NCBI GenBank assembly: GCA_045599005.1
Contig: JAZRVF010000011.1
Coordinates: 62,001-126,000, forward strand
Reading direction: 5' to 3'
From: Treponema_I sp045599005
GTDB taxonomy: Bacteria; Spirochaetota; Spirochaetia; Treponematales; Treponemataceae
Length of the DNA: 64,000 nt
The position numbers were made by a program, and so were the translations under genes. Below the pieces are notes generated by a model. The model saw only the letters and a list, made by a program, of their open reading frames with translations, ran no database searches and was not told where the DNA came from. Each line of letters starts with the position of its first letter. Position 1 is the stretch's first letter. Positions 50,560 to 57,618 of this stretch are shown in pieces.

Positions 50560-50602
50560 CCATTAACTAAGCACAATTGAAGCACAAAGAATAACTTAAT
50601 GC

Positions 50603-50692
50603 TTACTTACTCTTATGCCGATTTCTTCTGAGCATCTTCTTTCGCTTATGTGTAGCAATTTTCTGACGCTTTCTTTTCTTACCACAGGGCAC
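50603..50692 (-). CDS. 29-residue highly basic ribosomal-type protein (AURKAIP1/COX24-like)
   Basis: A very short gene: GTG start at 50692, TAA at 50605-50603, product MPCGKKRKRQKIATHKRKKM followed by LRRNRHKSK. About half of its residues are Lys or Arg. AAGGAG lies seven bases before the GTG, and a strong terminator follows 44 bases after the stop. The KIATHKRKKMLRRNRHK wording is very close to small proteins annotated in Bacteroidetes as AURKAIP1/COX24-domain proteins, related to mitochondrial mS38, so I infer a ribosomal or ribosome-associated role. Its length makes gene finders miss it. Confidence 0.82.
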   Translation of the reverse strand: MPCGKKRKRQKIATHKRKKMLRRNRHKSK

Positions 50693-50840
50693 AACAGCAC
50701 TCCTTCTTGAAACTTTACGTTATTATCTCCAAAAAGGTGCCATACGTCAAGTATTATAACAAAAAAATCATTTTAGGATTCAGAATACAGTTTCTTGATT
50801 CCTATTCCGCAAACATCGGATCTTTCAAAACCAGAACATC

Positions 50841-50869
50841 TTGACGCTAACCGCGTAATAATATACTAT
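50841..50869 (+). promoter_or_regulatory. promoter of the zinc-ribbon gene
   Basis: TTGACG (50841-50846), spacer 17, TACTAT (50864-50869), giving a leader of about 27 bases that contains GGAGG before the ATG at 50903. Confidence 0.68.
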
Positions 50870-50902
50870 ATCATAACTAAACAGATAATTCGGAGGCTAC
50901 AT

Positions 50903-51073
50903 ATGGCTGGAGCCAGTAAAAACTCGCGTACTACAGTTGCAACACATAAGTTTTTCTGTTCATGCGGTGGTGAAGTTGTTATGAAGACAATGTTCGAGGG
51001 CGGAAAACTCAAAAACGTTGCTGAATGCACAAAATGCAAACGTGTTGAACGTCGCCCGAAAGACTTCAAATAA
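50903..51073 (+). CDS. 56-residue zinc-ribbon protein
   Basis: A small basic protein, MAGASKNSRTTVATHKFFC at the N terminus, with a CSCGG knuckle and an ECTKCKRVERR knuckle, together a CxC...CxxC zinc ribbon. I start it at 50903 because GGAGG lies seven bases upstream and a good promoter lies just ahead; the longer open frame crosses the promoter. Its own promoter and terminator and its basic character suggest an abundant ribosomal- or RNA-associated protein, but I do not recognise it as bL33, bL32 or bL36. It faces away from the 29-codon gene. Confidence 0.78.
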   Translation: MAGASKNSRTTVATHKFFCSCGGEVVMKTMFEGGKLKNVAECTKCKRVERRPKDFK

Positions 51074-51097
51074 CACTTTTTGTTAATGTACTTAAAG

Positions 51098-51126
51098 AAC
51101 CGTCTTTTTATAAGACGGTTTTTTTA
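51098..51126 (+). terminator. terminator of the zinc-ribbon gene
   Basis: AACCGTCTT (51098-51106) pairs with AAGACGGTT (51112-51120), followed by a run of T to 51126. The remaining spacer to dinG (to 51232) shows nothing clear. Confidence 0.9.
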
Positions 51127-51232
51127 TTCCCTCTGCAAAATCCTAAAAAGACCGAATCAAAGTTTTGAACGGAAAGAACCTTGCCAGACATTTTTTAATC
51201 CTTCCTTTTATTCTGAAAAACTTCAGACTGAT

Positions 51233-53338
51233 TCATTCCATTTCACAGAAAAATTTTTTTAATCTAGAAACAACCTGATTTAAAGGATCAAAACAGCGCT
51301 GACAAGGCGGAATTGAATTAAGGAAAATCTGACCGTATGTCTTTTTTATTATCCGGCTGTCAAGAACCGTTACCGCGCCCCAGTCAGAAGACCTTCTCAT
51401 AAGACGCCCCACTCCCTGCCGAAAATGCATTACAGCATCCGGAACGCTCAATTCCATAAACGGAGCGCCACCTCTTTTTTCCAAAGCTTCACATCTGGCA
51501 GCAAAGACGGGATCTGTCGGCACCGTAAAAGGCAGTTTCACAAGGATGACATGAGAAAGCGCTTTTCCAGGAACATCAACTCCTTCCCAGAAGGAATCGG
51601 TAGCAAAAAGAACACTTGATTCATCATTCTTAAAAGTCTCAAGAAGCCGGAATCGGTCATCTTCTCCTTGTCTGAGCACGGTAATTCCATCTCCGGACAA
51701 TGCCTGTCTCGCATATTCACAGGAATAATAAAGAGAATCAAAAGAAGTAAAGAGAACCAATGCTTTTCCGGCGGATGCCCTGATAAGAGAAACAACGGCC
51801 TCCTCAACCCAAGGCTGAAAAGAACTTTCATAAGGCAGAGGTGCGTCTCTCGGTACAGAAAAAAGCATATTGGTTTGATAAGGGAAAGGAGAATCAAAAA
51901 CCTGTTGAGCTATGCGATCTTCTTCAACGAAAGAAACTCCAGTCTGGTGCATCCAGTAGGAAAAATCTTTGCCGGTTTTAAGAGTCGCGGAAGTACAGAT
52001 GACAGAATTCATCGGCTCAAAAATCCCTGAATTCATTTTAGGAGCAATATCAAGCGGTGTTTCCACACAATTTGCATACACAGTTCCATTTGAAAGCCGT
52101 TTTTTTTCAAGAAAAAAAACATTGTCCCCTTTCTCATCCCATTGGTTGAAATCCTGACAGACTTTAAGAACACTTTCTATTCTGTGAAGAATCTGCTTTG
52201 ATTCCCAGACAGCAGGGGCATCCTTGTTTTCATCGGGCACACTTTCAAGAACTGTCCTAAGCATGTTGGTAAATCCGGAAACCGCAATTTTCAGTTCATC
52301 AATCGCCACAAGTAAAGGCTTTGCTTCGAGGGCAGTTTTCTCATACAGACGCCATGAAGTCTCATTTCCTAAAGTCTCCACAGCAATCAAGTCTACCTTA
52401 TCAAGAGCGGCCTTCGTTTCTTCAATTGCGGCAACAATATCCGGCATCTGGACGGCAGAAACAGAAAGGGCATCAAGTGTGAAAAGCAGACCGGCCGCAG
52501 AGGACTTCCGCTGGCGATAAAGAAGGTTTATCTGCTTAAGAATCTTGAACCGGTTGATTGATTCAGAGAAAAAACTGGTCGCAGCTTTCTCAATTCCGTG
52601 TGCCTCGTCAAAAATCAGGTATTTATAAGGAGGGAGAACAGCTGCATCATCGTAAGACCCGGAAATCAGTCTTGCCTCAATGTCAGAAAACAGGAGATGA
52701 TGATTTACAATAAGAATATGTGCAGAAGCGGTCTCTTTCCTGACTTTCATAACGAAACATTTTTCCGAGAAAGGACACCGATTTCCGAGACAGGCATCTG
52801 ATTCGGAATTTATACGCTGCCACAAGGCTTCTTTAGGCATAAAAGGAAGATCAGATCTGCTGCCGTCCTGAGTAGTCTTCACCCATTCAATGATCTTGTC
52901 CAGTTCATCAATCTCTTCTGTAAAAAGATCTTTTTCGTTTACAAGATCACTTAACCGCCGCCGGCACACATAATTCTGCCGCCCTTTTATAAGAAGAAAT
53001 TTCAGATTTGATTTTGTAAGTTCAATTGCTTTCGGAACATCTTTTTCTGCCAGCTGCTGCTGAAGATTGATTGTTCCCGTGGAAATAACAATTCGCTGGC
53101 CGTTTTTCATCGCCCATTTTATTGCAGGAATCAGATAAGCATAGGATTTACCTACTCCAGTTCCGGCCTCAAAAACCCCGATTTTTCCTTCATTCAGCGC
53201 AACTGCAATCTGTTTAAGCAACTGAATCTGAGAGGGTCTTTCTTCATAAAAGGGATTATTTACAGACAGAGGCCCCCCTTTTTGAAGGACTTTCTGAACA
53301 TCTGCCAAATCCAAGGGTTCAATAAAGTCTTCTTCCAC
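51233..53338 (-). CDS. dinG: DinG-family ATP-dependent DNA helicase
   Basis: XPD-like superfamily 2 helicase with an iron-sulfur cluster, 701 residues. It has the Q-motif region RPSQIQLLKQIAVAL, Walker A FEAGTGVGKSYAYLIP, cluster Cys in NYVCRRRLSD and ACLGNRCPFSEKCFV, then ILIVNHHLLFSD, the DEAH box FDEAHGIEKA, and motif VI GVGRLMRRSSDWG. I place the start at GTG 53338, six bases after GGAGG; the TTG two codons upstream abuts that GGAGG directly and is too close. Acts in repair and in resolving unusual DNA structures, by family. Confidence 0.9.
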   Translation of the reverse strand: MEEDFIEPLDLADVQKVLQKGGPLSVNNPFYEERPSQIQLLKQIAVALNEGKIGVFEAGTGVGKSYAYLIPAIKWAMKNGQRIVISTGTINLQQQLAEKDVPKAIELTKSNLKFLLIKGRQNYVCRRRLSDLVNEKDLFTEEIDELDKIIEWVKTTQDGSRSDLPFMPKEALWQRINSESDACLGNRCPFSEKCFVMKVRKETASAHILIVNHHLLFSDIEARLISGSYDDAAVLPPYKYLIFDEAHGIEKAATSFFSESINRFKILKQINLLYRQRKSSAAGLLFTLDALSVSAVQMPDIVAAIEETKAALDKVDLIAVETLGNETSWRLYEKTALEAKPLLVAIDELKIAVSGFTNMLRTVLESVPDENKDAPAVWESKQILHRIESVLKVCQDFNQWDEKGDNVFFLEKKRLSNGTVYANCVETPLDIAPKMNSGIFEPMNSVICTSATLKTGKDFSYWMHQTGVSFVEEDRIAQQVFDSPFPYQTNMLFSVPRDAPLPYESSFQPWVEEAVVSLIRASAGKALVLFTSFDSLYYSCEYARQALSGDGITVLRQGEDDRFRLLETFKNDESSVLFATDSFWEGVDVPGKALSHVILVKLPFTVPTDPVFAARCEALEKRGGAPFMELSVPDAVMHFRQGVGRLMRRSSDWGAVTVLDSRIIKKTYGQIFLNSIPPCQRCFDPLNQVVSRLKKFFCEME

Positions 53339-53361
53339 AGGCAACCTCCAAAGAAAAAAGC

Positions 53362-53394
53362 AAAAAAAAAGGACTGATTACAAGAACCAGTCCT
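53362..53394 (-). terminator. terminator after tRNA-Glu
   Basis: On the minus strand AGGACTG (53394-53388) pairs with CAGTCCT (53376-53370), followed by a T run (53370-53362). Confidence 0.88.
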
Positions 53395-53397
53395 AAG

Positions 53398-53469
53398 CAT
53401 CTCCTAGGGGAGTCGAACCCCTGTTGTCGGGATGAAAACCCGATGTCCTAACCACTAGACGAAGGAGAC
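53398..53469 (-). tRNA. tRNA-Glu (anticodon TTC)
   Basis: Acceptor GTCTCCT (53469-53463) pairs with AGGAGAT (with one G-U). The anticodon stem-loop CGGG-TTTTCAT-CCCG gives TTC, and the T arm is CAGGGGTTCGACTCCCCTA with standard GTTCGA. Discriminator G at 53398; CCA is not encoded. The TTC anticodon reads GAA and GAG. Confidence 0.96.
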
Positions 53470-53486
53470 TTAAACAACGTGAGATA

Positions 53487-53515
53487 AATATATATTTTCA
53501 TTTGTTTTTTGTCAA
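53487..53515 (-). promoter_or_regulatory. promoter of tRNA-Glu
   Basis: Perfect TTGACA (53515-53510), spacer 17, TATATT (53492-53487), about 18 bases before the mature 5' end. Confidence 0.75.
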
Positions 53516-53546
53516 GTGATAAAACAAAAAAAAAATATATATTTTT

Positions 53547-54794
53547 TTAGAACTTCATTTCTTTCTGTGCAGACAGGGTTTCATAAAGCTTTTTCACATC
53601 ATCATCTTCAAGCCCCAGACCAATTGCTTTTTTTACGTCCTCAAAAGCATCATCTATTTTATTCATATGATAATTAGCCAATCCCCTACGGTAATAGACA
53701 TGAGACTGGAATTCGTTGACATCAAGGGATTTGTCAAAGTATTCAACTGCAGTCTCGTTGTCTTCAAGAATACTGTAAACAATTCCCACATAGTACAGAG
53801 ACCGGAAGTTTTTCGGATCATGCTGGGCACTGGCCATAAAATCGGCGAGTGCTTCTTTATACTGGTTCTGTGCAAAAAAAGCCATTCCCCTGTGCTTCAA
53901 AATAACAGAAAGCACAATATCATTAGGCTTAGGTTTTGATTCAATAATCTGTGAATAAATCTCCTTAGCCTTGTCCAATTCACCGGAGTTATGGGCATGA
54001 ATTGCCTCAAGGATCATATCATCAATTGTTCCATGGATAAACGGTGAGATCGATTCAATAGTATCAGGGGATTTCTCTTCAAGACCTTCTTCCGACAGAT
54101 AGCCGATGCCTTTGGAAAGACTGTCTGCCTTCTCGTAAAAAGAAGCCCTGCGGCAATCCAGTTCACGGTTCAGTTTACTCTGATAATCACGGATCTCCTG
54201 GAAGACGATATCAGCTAAATTCAAACTGGCATTGACTGCAGCAAGTTTTCTTCTGAGCGGAAGATCAAAAGGTGTAAATTCCGACTTATAGATTAATTCA
54301 TGCTCTACTTCAGCCCATGCATCCTGAAGGATTGTCCTGACCTGAATTTCACAGACCAGACCAGGCGGAAGCTGTTTATCCCTTGCAATTTCATCGGGAA
54401 TCTTTATCAGAATATGAGTGGATTCATACCCAAACTGGGAGAAAGACCTTTCTGCCCCTTTTTTTTCAACTTCAATAATTTCAAAATTTGAAGTGATTAT
54501 TTTTTCAACAGCAGTTAAATCTTCTAGGAAAGCACAGATAACACGGATACCGATCAAATCAGTAAGAACCGGAAGATCTTGCTGTCCAAGAGAAGGCGGT
54601 TTTATTCTGGTTAATTTTTTGAAATAACTGTTAAATGATTTTACACGGCTTTTATACAACGGTTTGGAAGAAAGCCGAAGAAGTGACTTTAACTGGCGTT
54701 CTATTCCGATTACAGTCTGTCCTAAAGAATCAAAGTACAGAAGATAGGCATTGTGCAGATTCTCTTTATCAAGCAAAACAAGATTACGTTCCAT
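53547..54794 (-). CDS. RelA/SpoT-type nucleotide pyrophosphokinase domain fused to TPRs
   Basis: A 415-residue putative alarmone synthetase. Residues about 20-225 carry the synthetase domain: LTDLIGIRVICAFLEDL, FGYESTHILIKI (the nucleotide-stacking Tyr loop) and CEIQVRTILQDAWAEVEHELIY with the catalytic Glu. No HD hydrolase, TGS or ACT domain is present. From about residue 255 to the end, several TPRs follow (HNSGELDKAKEIYSQIIE, YKEALADFMASAQHDPKNF, ETAVEYFDKSLDVNEFQ). The ATG at 54794 is preferred over a TTG 12 codons upstream because TTGTTT-17-TACAAT ends seven bases before it. Likely makes (p)ppGpp or a related product; the TPR part may sense a partner. Confidence 0.85.
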   Translation of the reverse strand: MERNLVLLDKENLHNAYLLYFDSLGQTVIGIERQLKSLLRLSSKPLYKSRVKSFNSYFKKLTRIKPPSLGQQDLPVLTDLIGIRVICAFLEDLTAVEKIITSNFEIIEVEKKGAERSFSQFGYESTHILIKIPDEIARDKQLPPGLVCEIQVRTILQDAWAEVEHELIYKSEFTPFDLPLRRKLAAVNASLNLADIVFQEIRDYQSKLNRELDCRRASFYEKADSLSKGIGYLSEEGLEEKSPDTIESISPFIHGTIDDMILEAIHAHNSGELDKAKEIYSQIIESKPKPNDIVLSVILKHRGMAFFAQNQYKEALADFMASAQHDPKNFRSLYYVGIVYSILEDNETAVEYFDKSLDVNEFQSHVYYRRGLANYHMNKIDDAFEDVKKAIGLGLEDDDVKKLYETLSAQKEMKF

Positions 54795-54801
54795 ATCTCT
54801 G

Positions 54802-54830
54802 ATTGTATCATCAAAAGTGTCAGAAAACAA
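54802..54830 (-). promoter_or_regulatory. probable leaderless promoter of the alarmone synthetase/TPR gene
   Basis: TTGTTT (54830-54825), spacer 17, TACAAT (54807-54802), then seven bases to the ATG at 54794. It lies directly behind the flaA terminator. Confidence 0.5.
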
Positions 54831-54832
54831 AT

Positions 54833-54867
54833 AAAAAAAGCCGCTGTGTCATTCAAAACACAACGGC
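54833..54867 (-). terminator. flaA terminator
   Basis: GCCGTTGTGT (54867-54858) pairs with ACACAGCGGC (54849-54840) with one mismatch, followed by a T run (54839-54833). Confidence 0.88.
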
Positions 54868-54898
54868 CTTCAGTCAATCAAGAATGAAAGACTATGAT

Positions 54899-56005
54899 TT
54901 ATTGTTCATCAGAAGCGATGATACTTGAGGTAAAGTCTGATTCAGCTGCGAAGCGCTGTGTTTCAAGGAACCGGTCTACCTGTTTGTCACCAAAACGAGT
55001 CATTTCGAAGCTCTGTTTTGCTGCTTCACGGTCACCTACGATGTTCCACAGGTCTTCATCAGCGATATCACGTTCTGTTGTAAGAACAGCTTTGTCATAA
55101 ATGATTTTAACATCTTTGAAATAACCGATGAAATCACCACCAACATCAGCAGCAACACGAACAATTTTGAATCCAACGAACTTAACAAAAGGAAGTCCAC
55201 GAGGATAGATAGGATAAAGTCTGATTTCGCGTGCACGAATATCAGTGATATAGTTGGGGTTGTTCCAGCGGAGTTCTTTCCATCCGTCAAAACCAAGATC
55301 ACCCATCAGGTAACTTCTCTCAATACCGTCTGTATCCTTGAGGATAACATACAGTTTGTGAGGATAGTTCATACCCATTGTTGTAACAGCCAGAGATTTG
55401 ATTGTTCCAACATTCTTTACAACACCATATCCGCCTTCGAAGCGTGTTGTTGTTACATCAGATGTGTTTACATAGTTTCCGTCATCGTCTGTAACGAAAG
55501 CACCTTCATCATCAACGTCAACCATTCTTTCGTAAGCAGGGATTTCATACGGGGGTTTAATAACTGCACTTGCATTAACGCTTGTTGAGGGGAATGTAAT
55601 CCTTACACCCATGATCTCTTTTCCTGCGAAAGGAACAGTTACTGCAACTTCTTCACCGGTAAGTGTATGTTTTGTTGTATTTACAGGAGCTGCAACAACA
55701 AATGATGTTGAAAGGCTTGTTACGTTTCTTGCTGAGGAGTTGAGTTCAACTTCCCAGTTGGGCAGAGCCAGAGAAGTTTTCATGATAGCTTTCTGGTCAT
55801 CAGTGAAAGTAGCACCTGCAGCTGTACCGTAATCCATAACAGTTCTTCTGTTCTGATCCATCACGGGGTCGCCGTTTTTATCAGTAGTGTTGACAGAAAT
55901 ATCAGCACTCAGCAACGTAAAGTCAATGATTGTTGCTTCATCACAAATTGCAAGACTTCCAGCAAGCAGGAAAGCGATTGCAAAAACAATTAAAGTCCTC
56001 TTCAT
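54899..56005 (-). CDS. flaA: flagellar filament outer layer protein FlaA
   Basis: Sheath protein of the spirochaetal periplasmic flagellum, covering the FlaB core. The 368-residue protein has an export signal (TLIVFAIAFLLAGSLAIC) and the conserved FlaA body: KEIMGVRITFPSTSVNASAVIKPPYEIPAY, NVGTIKSLAVTTMGMNYPHKLYVILKD, and WNNPNYITDIRAREIRLYPIYPRGLP with FVGFKIVRVA. An AAAGGAGC site precedes the ATG, with a near-perfect promoter upstream and a terminator downstream, so it is a strongly expressed single gene. It is the best taxonomic marker in the window. Confidence 0.95.
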   Translation of the reverse strand: MKRTLIVFAIAFLLAGSLAICDEATIIDFTLLSADISVNTTDKNGDPVMDQNRRTVMDYGTAAGATFTDDQKAIMKTSLALPNWEVELNSSARNVTSLSTSFVVAAPVNTTKHTLTGEEVAVTVPFAGKEIMGVRITFPSTSVNASAVIKPPYEIPAYERMVDVDDEGAFVTDDDGNYVNTSDVTTTRFEGGYGVVKNVGTIKSLAVTTMGMNYPHKLYVILKDTDGIERSYLMGDLGFDGWKELRWNNPNYITDIRAREIRLYPIYPRGLPFVKFVGFKIVRVAADVGGDFIGYFKDVKIIYDKAVLTTERDIADEDLWNIVGDREAAKQSFEMTRFGDKQVDRFLETQRFAAESDFTSSIIASDEQ

Positions 56006-56050
56006 TCAAAGCTCCTTTATACTATTTCTTGAATATAGCCTTGTATTAAA

Positions 56051-56078
56051 ATTATACGGAAGATAAGCCTTTTGTCAA
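56051..56078 (-). promoter_or_regulatory. strong sigma70-type promoter of flaA
   Basis: Perfect TTGACA (56078-56073), spacer 16, perfect TATAAT (56056-56051). The leader is about 38 bases with AAAGGAGC. This fits sigma70-type rather than sigma28-type control. Confidence 0.82.
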
Positions 56079-56083
56079 CGATT

Positions 56084-56575
56084 TTATAGGCCTATCTCTT
56101 CCGATTTTAATGCGTATGCTTCTATGCTGTCAATAAAAAGACGCACTTCCGTCACTTCCGGGAAGTTCCTGTAAACATTCTCCTTCATAAGGCTGCATGC
56201 CATGAAAGTTGAGGAAGTGTCTGAATCTGCAATCAGCGCTTCTTCTGACAGATTTATAAACAGAACGGAACCTCGGAGAAAACAGGATTCCAGTTTTGAC
56301 TTAAGGGGAAAAATTCTTCTGTAGCGGTCAGTTGGGGCACCAAGAAGAAGTTCGTTGACATAGGAGACAATCTCTGTCTCGCGGTCAGCACCTTCTGCCA
56401 TCGGTAAAAAACGCTGTTCAAGATGCAGGACATCATCATCCAGACTTTCCACGATGAAAACATAACGGGCAGCAGGATCTGACATCCGGTAAAAAATCAG
56501 GGAAGAAACCAGGACTGCAACAAACAGAACAGCAGGAAACCAGATTCTTTTTATATATGCTTTGACTGAACTCAT
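56084..56575 (-). CDS. GerMN-domain membrane-anchored protein
   Basis: A 163-residue protein with one N-terminal membrane helix (FPAVLFVAVLVSSLIFY) and an extracytoplasmic GerMN-type domain: EIVSYVNELLLGAPTDRYRRIFP, SCFLRGSVLFINLSEEAL, and ENVYRNFPEVTEVRLFIDS. GerMN domains occur in spore and envelope proteins linked to peptidoglycan. It overlaps the amidase gene by four bases, so the two probably act together in the cell wall. Confidence 0.82.
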   Translation of the reverse strand: MSSVKAYIKRIWFPAVLFVAVLVSSLIFYRMSDPAARYVFIVESLDDDVLHLEQRFLPMAEGADRETEIVSYVNELLLGAPTDRYRRIFPLKSKLESCFLRGSVLFINLSEEALIADSDTSSTFMACSLMKENVYRNFPEVTEVRLFIDSIEAYALKSEEIGL

Positions 56576-57618
56576 TCTATACCTGTAAAACCCCGTGACT
56601 GTTCAAAATGGTTAACAAACGAGGTTATTCCATTATACATTCCCACAATGTATTTTTTCAAGTAGTCGGAGTCTGTCATCTGCTTCGCCTCTCTTTCATT
56701 GGTAATGAAACCAAGCTCGATCAGAATACTCGGCATGTTTGCTTTCCGTACGACAAACCATTCCTCTTCCTTTACTCCGCGGTTTGTATTTTCAGAACCG
56801 ATCTGAGAATCAATTCCGTCAAGAACATATTTGGCCATGAGAATGCTTTCCGTTGTATACTCTTCTTCCATCATTGAGTTCAGGATGGAAAAAACCTCTT
56901 TGTTGTCCGCCGCATCAGAGGACAGGACTGTACGCCGGTAACCGGGACTTAGGTAAAACACTTCAAAACCGTTTGCGTTTTTGTTGAAATTCGAATTTAT
57001 ATGGATTGAAATGAAAATGACTGCTTCAGTTTCTTCAACCGGGACATTGTTTGCGATTTCAACCCTTTCATCCAGAGACAGAAATGTGTCGTCACTACGG
57101 GTAAGAAGAATTTTCTTCTCCGGATATTTTGCCAGCAGAACCTGATAAAGCAGTTTTGCACAGTTCAAGGTTATGTCTTTCTCCTGGAAATTCACATTTT
57201 TTCCGTCGATCACATGGGAAGAACATGCTCCAGGATCTTTTCCGCCATGTCCTGCATCAATCACAATGGCTCCGACACGGAAAGTCGGGGCATCCGGTGT
57301 CCTGTTGAACAGTCCAAGAGCTGTTTCCTCAAAAGATTCATCAACGTACACAGTCCCGTTTTTCAGAACAGGCCGGCTCACAACTGAGACTGTCTGATAA
57401 TCCATGACCGCAATCTGCTCATCAAGACGGAAACTCATAGTGTGACCGTTTTTCTGGAGCATCCCGCTCTGGGAAAGTGAATCCCAGTAAAGATAGATAT
57501 CGTTGTCACGGGCAAATTCTGTAAGTGATACAAGACTGTCATTCTCCGCCTGAGACTGGGCTGCAGCCGGTGCAAAAAGAAAAAAGAGGCACAGAAATAC
57601 GGAAAAAACTGTTCTCAA
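56572..57618 (-). CDS. N-acetylmuramoyl-L-alanine amidase (Amidase_3)
   Basis: Zinc amidase that cuts the bond between muramic acid and the peptide stem. The 348-residue protein has a signal peptide (VFSVFLCLFFLFAPAAAQS), an N-terminal domain of about 100 residues, and the catalytic domain with IVIDAGHGGKDPGAC (zinc His), FQEKDITLNCAKLLYQVL (zinc Glu), AVIFISIHINSNFNKNANGFE (second zinc His) and ILIELGFITNEREA (catalytic Glu). Periplasmic. It overlaps the ATP-grasp gene and the GerMN gene by four bases each. Confidence 0.93.
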   Translation of the reverse strand: MRTVFSVFLCLFFLFAPAAAQSQAENDSLVSLTEFARDNDIYLYWDSLSQSGMLQKNGHTMSFRLDEQIAVMDYQTVSVVSRPVLKNGTVYVDESFEETALGLFNRTPDAPTFRVGAIVIDAGHGGKDPGACSSHVIDGKNVNFQEKDITLNCAKLLYQVLLAKYPEKKILLTRSDDTFLSLDERVEIANNVPVEETEAVIFISIHINSNFNKNANGFEVFYLSPGYRRTVLSSDAADNKEVFSILNSMMEEEYTTESILMAKYVLDGIDSQIGSENTNRGVKEEEWFVVRKANMPSILIELGFITNEREAKQMTDSDYLKKYIVGMYNGITSFVNHFEQSRGFTGIE

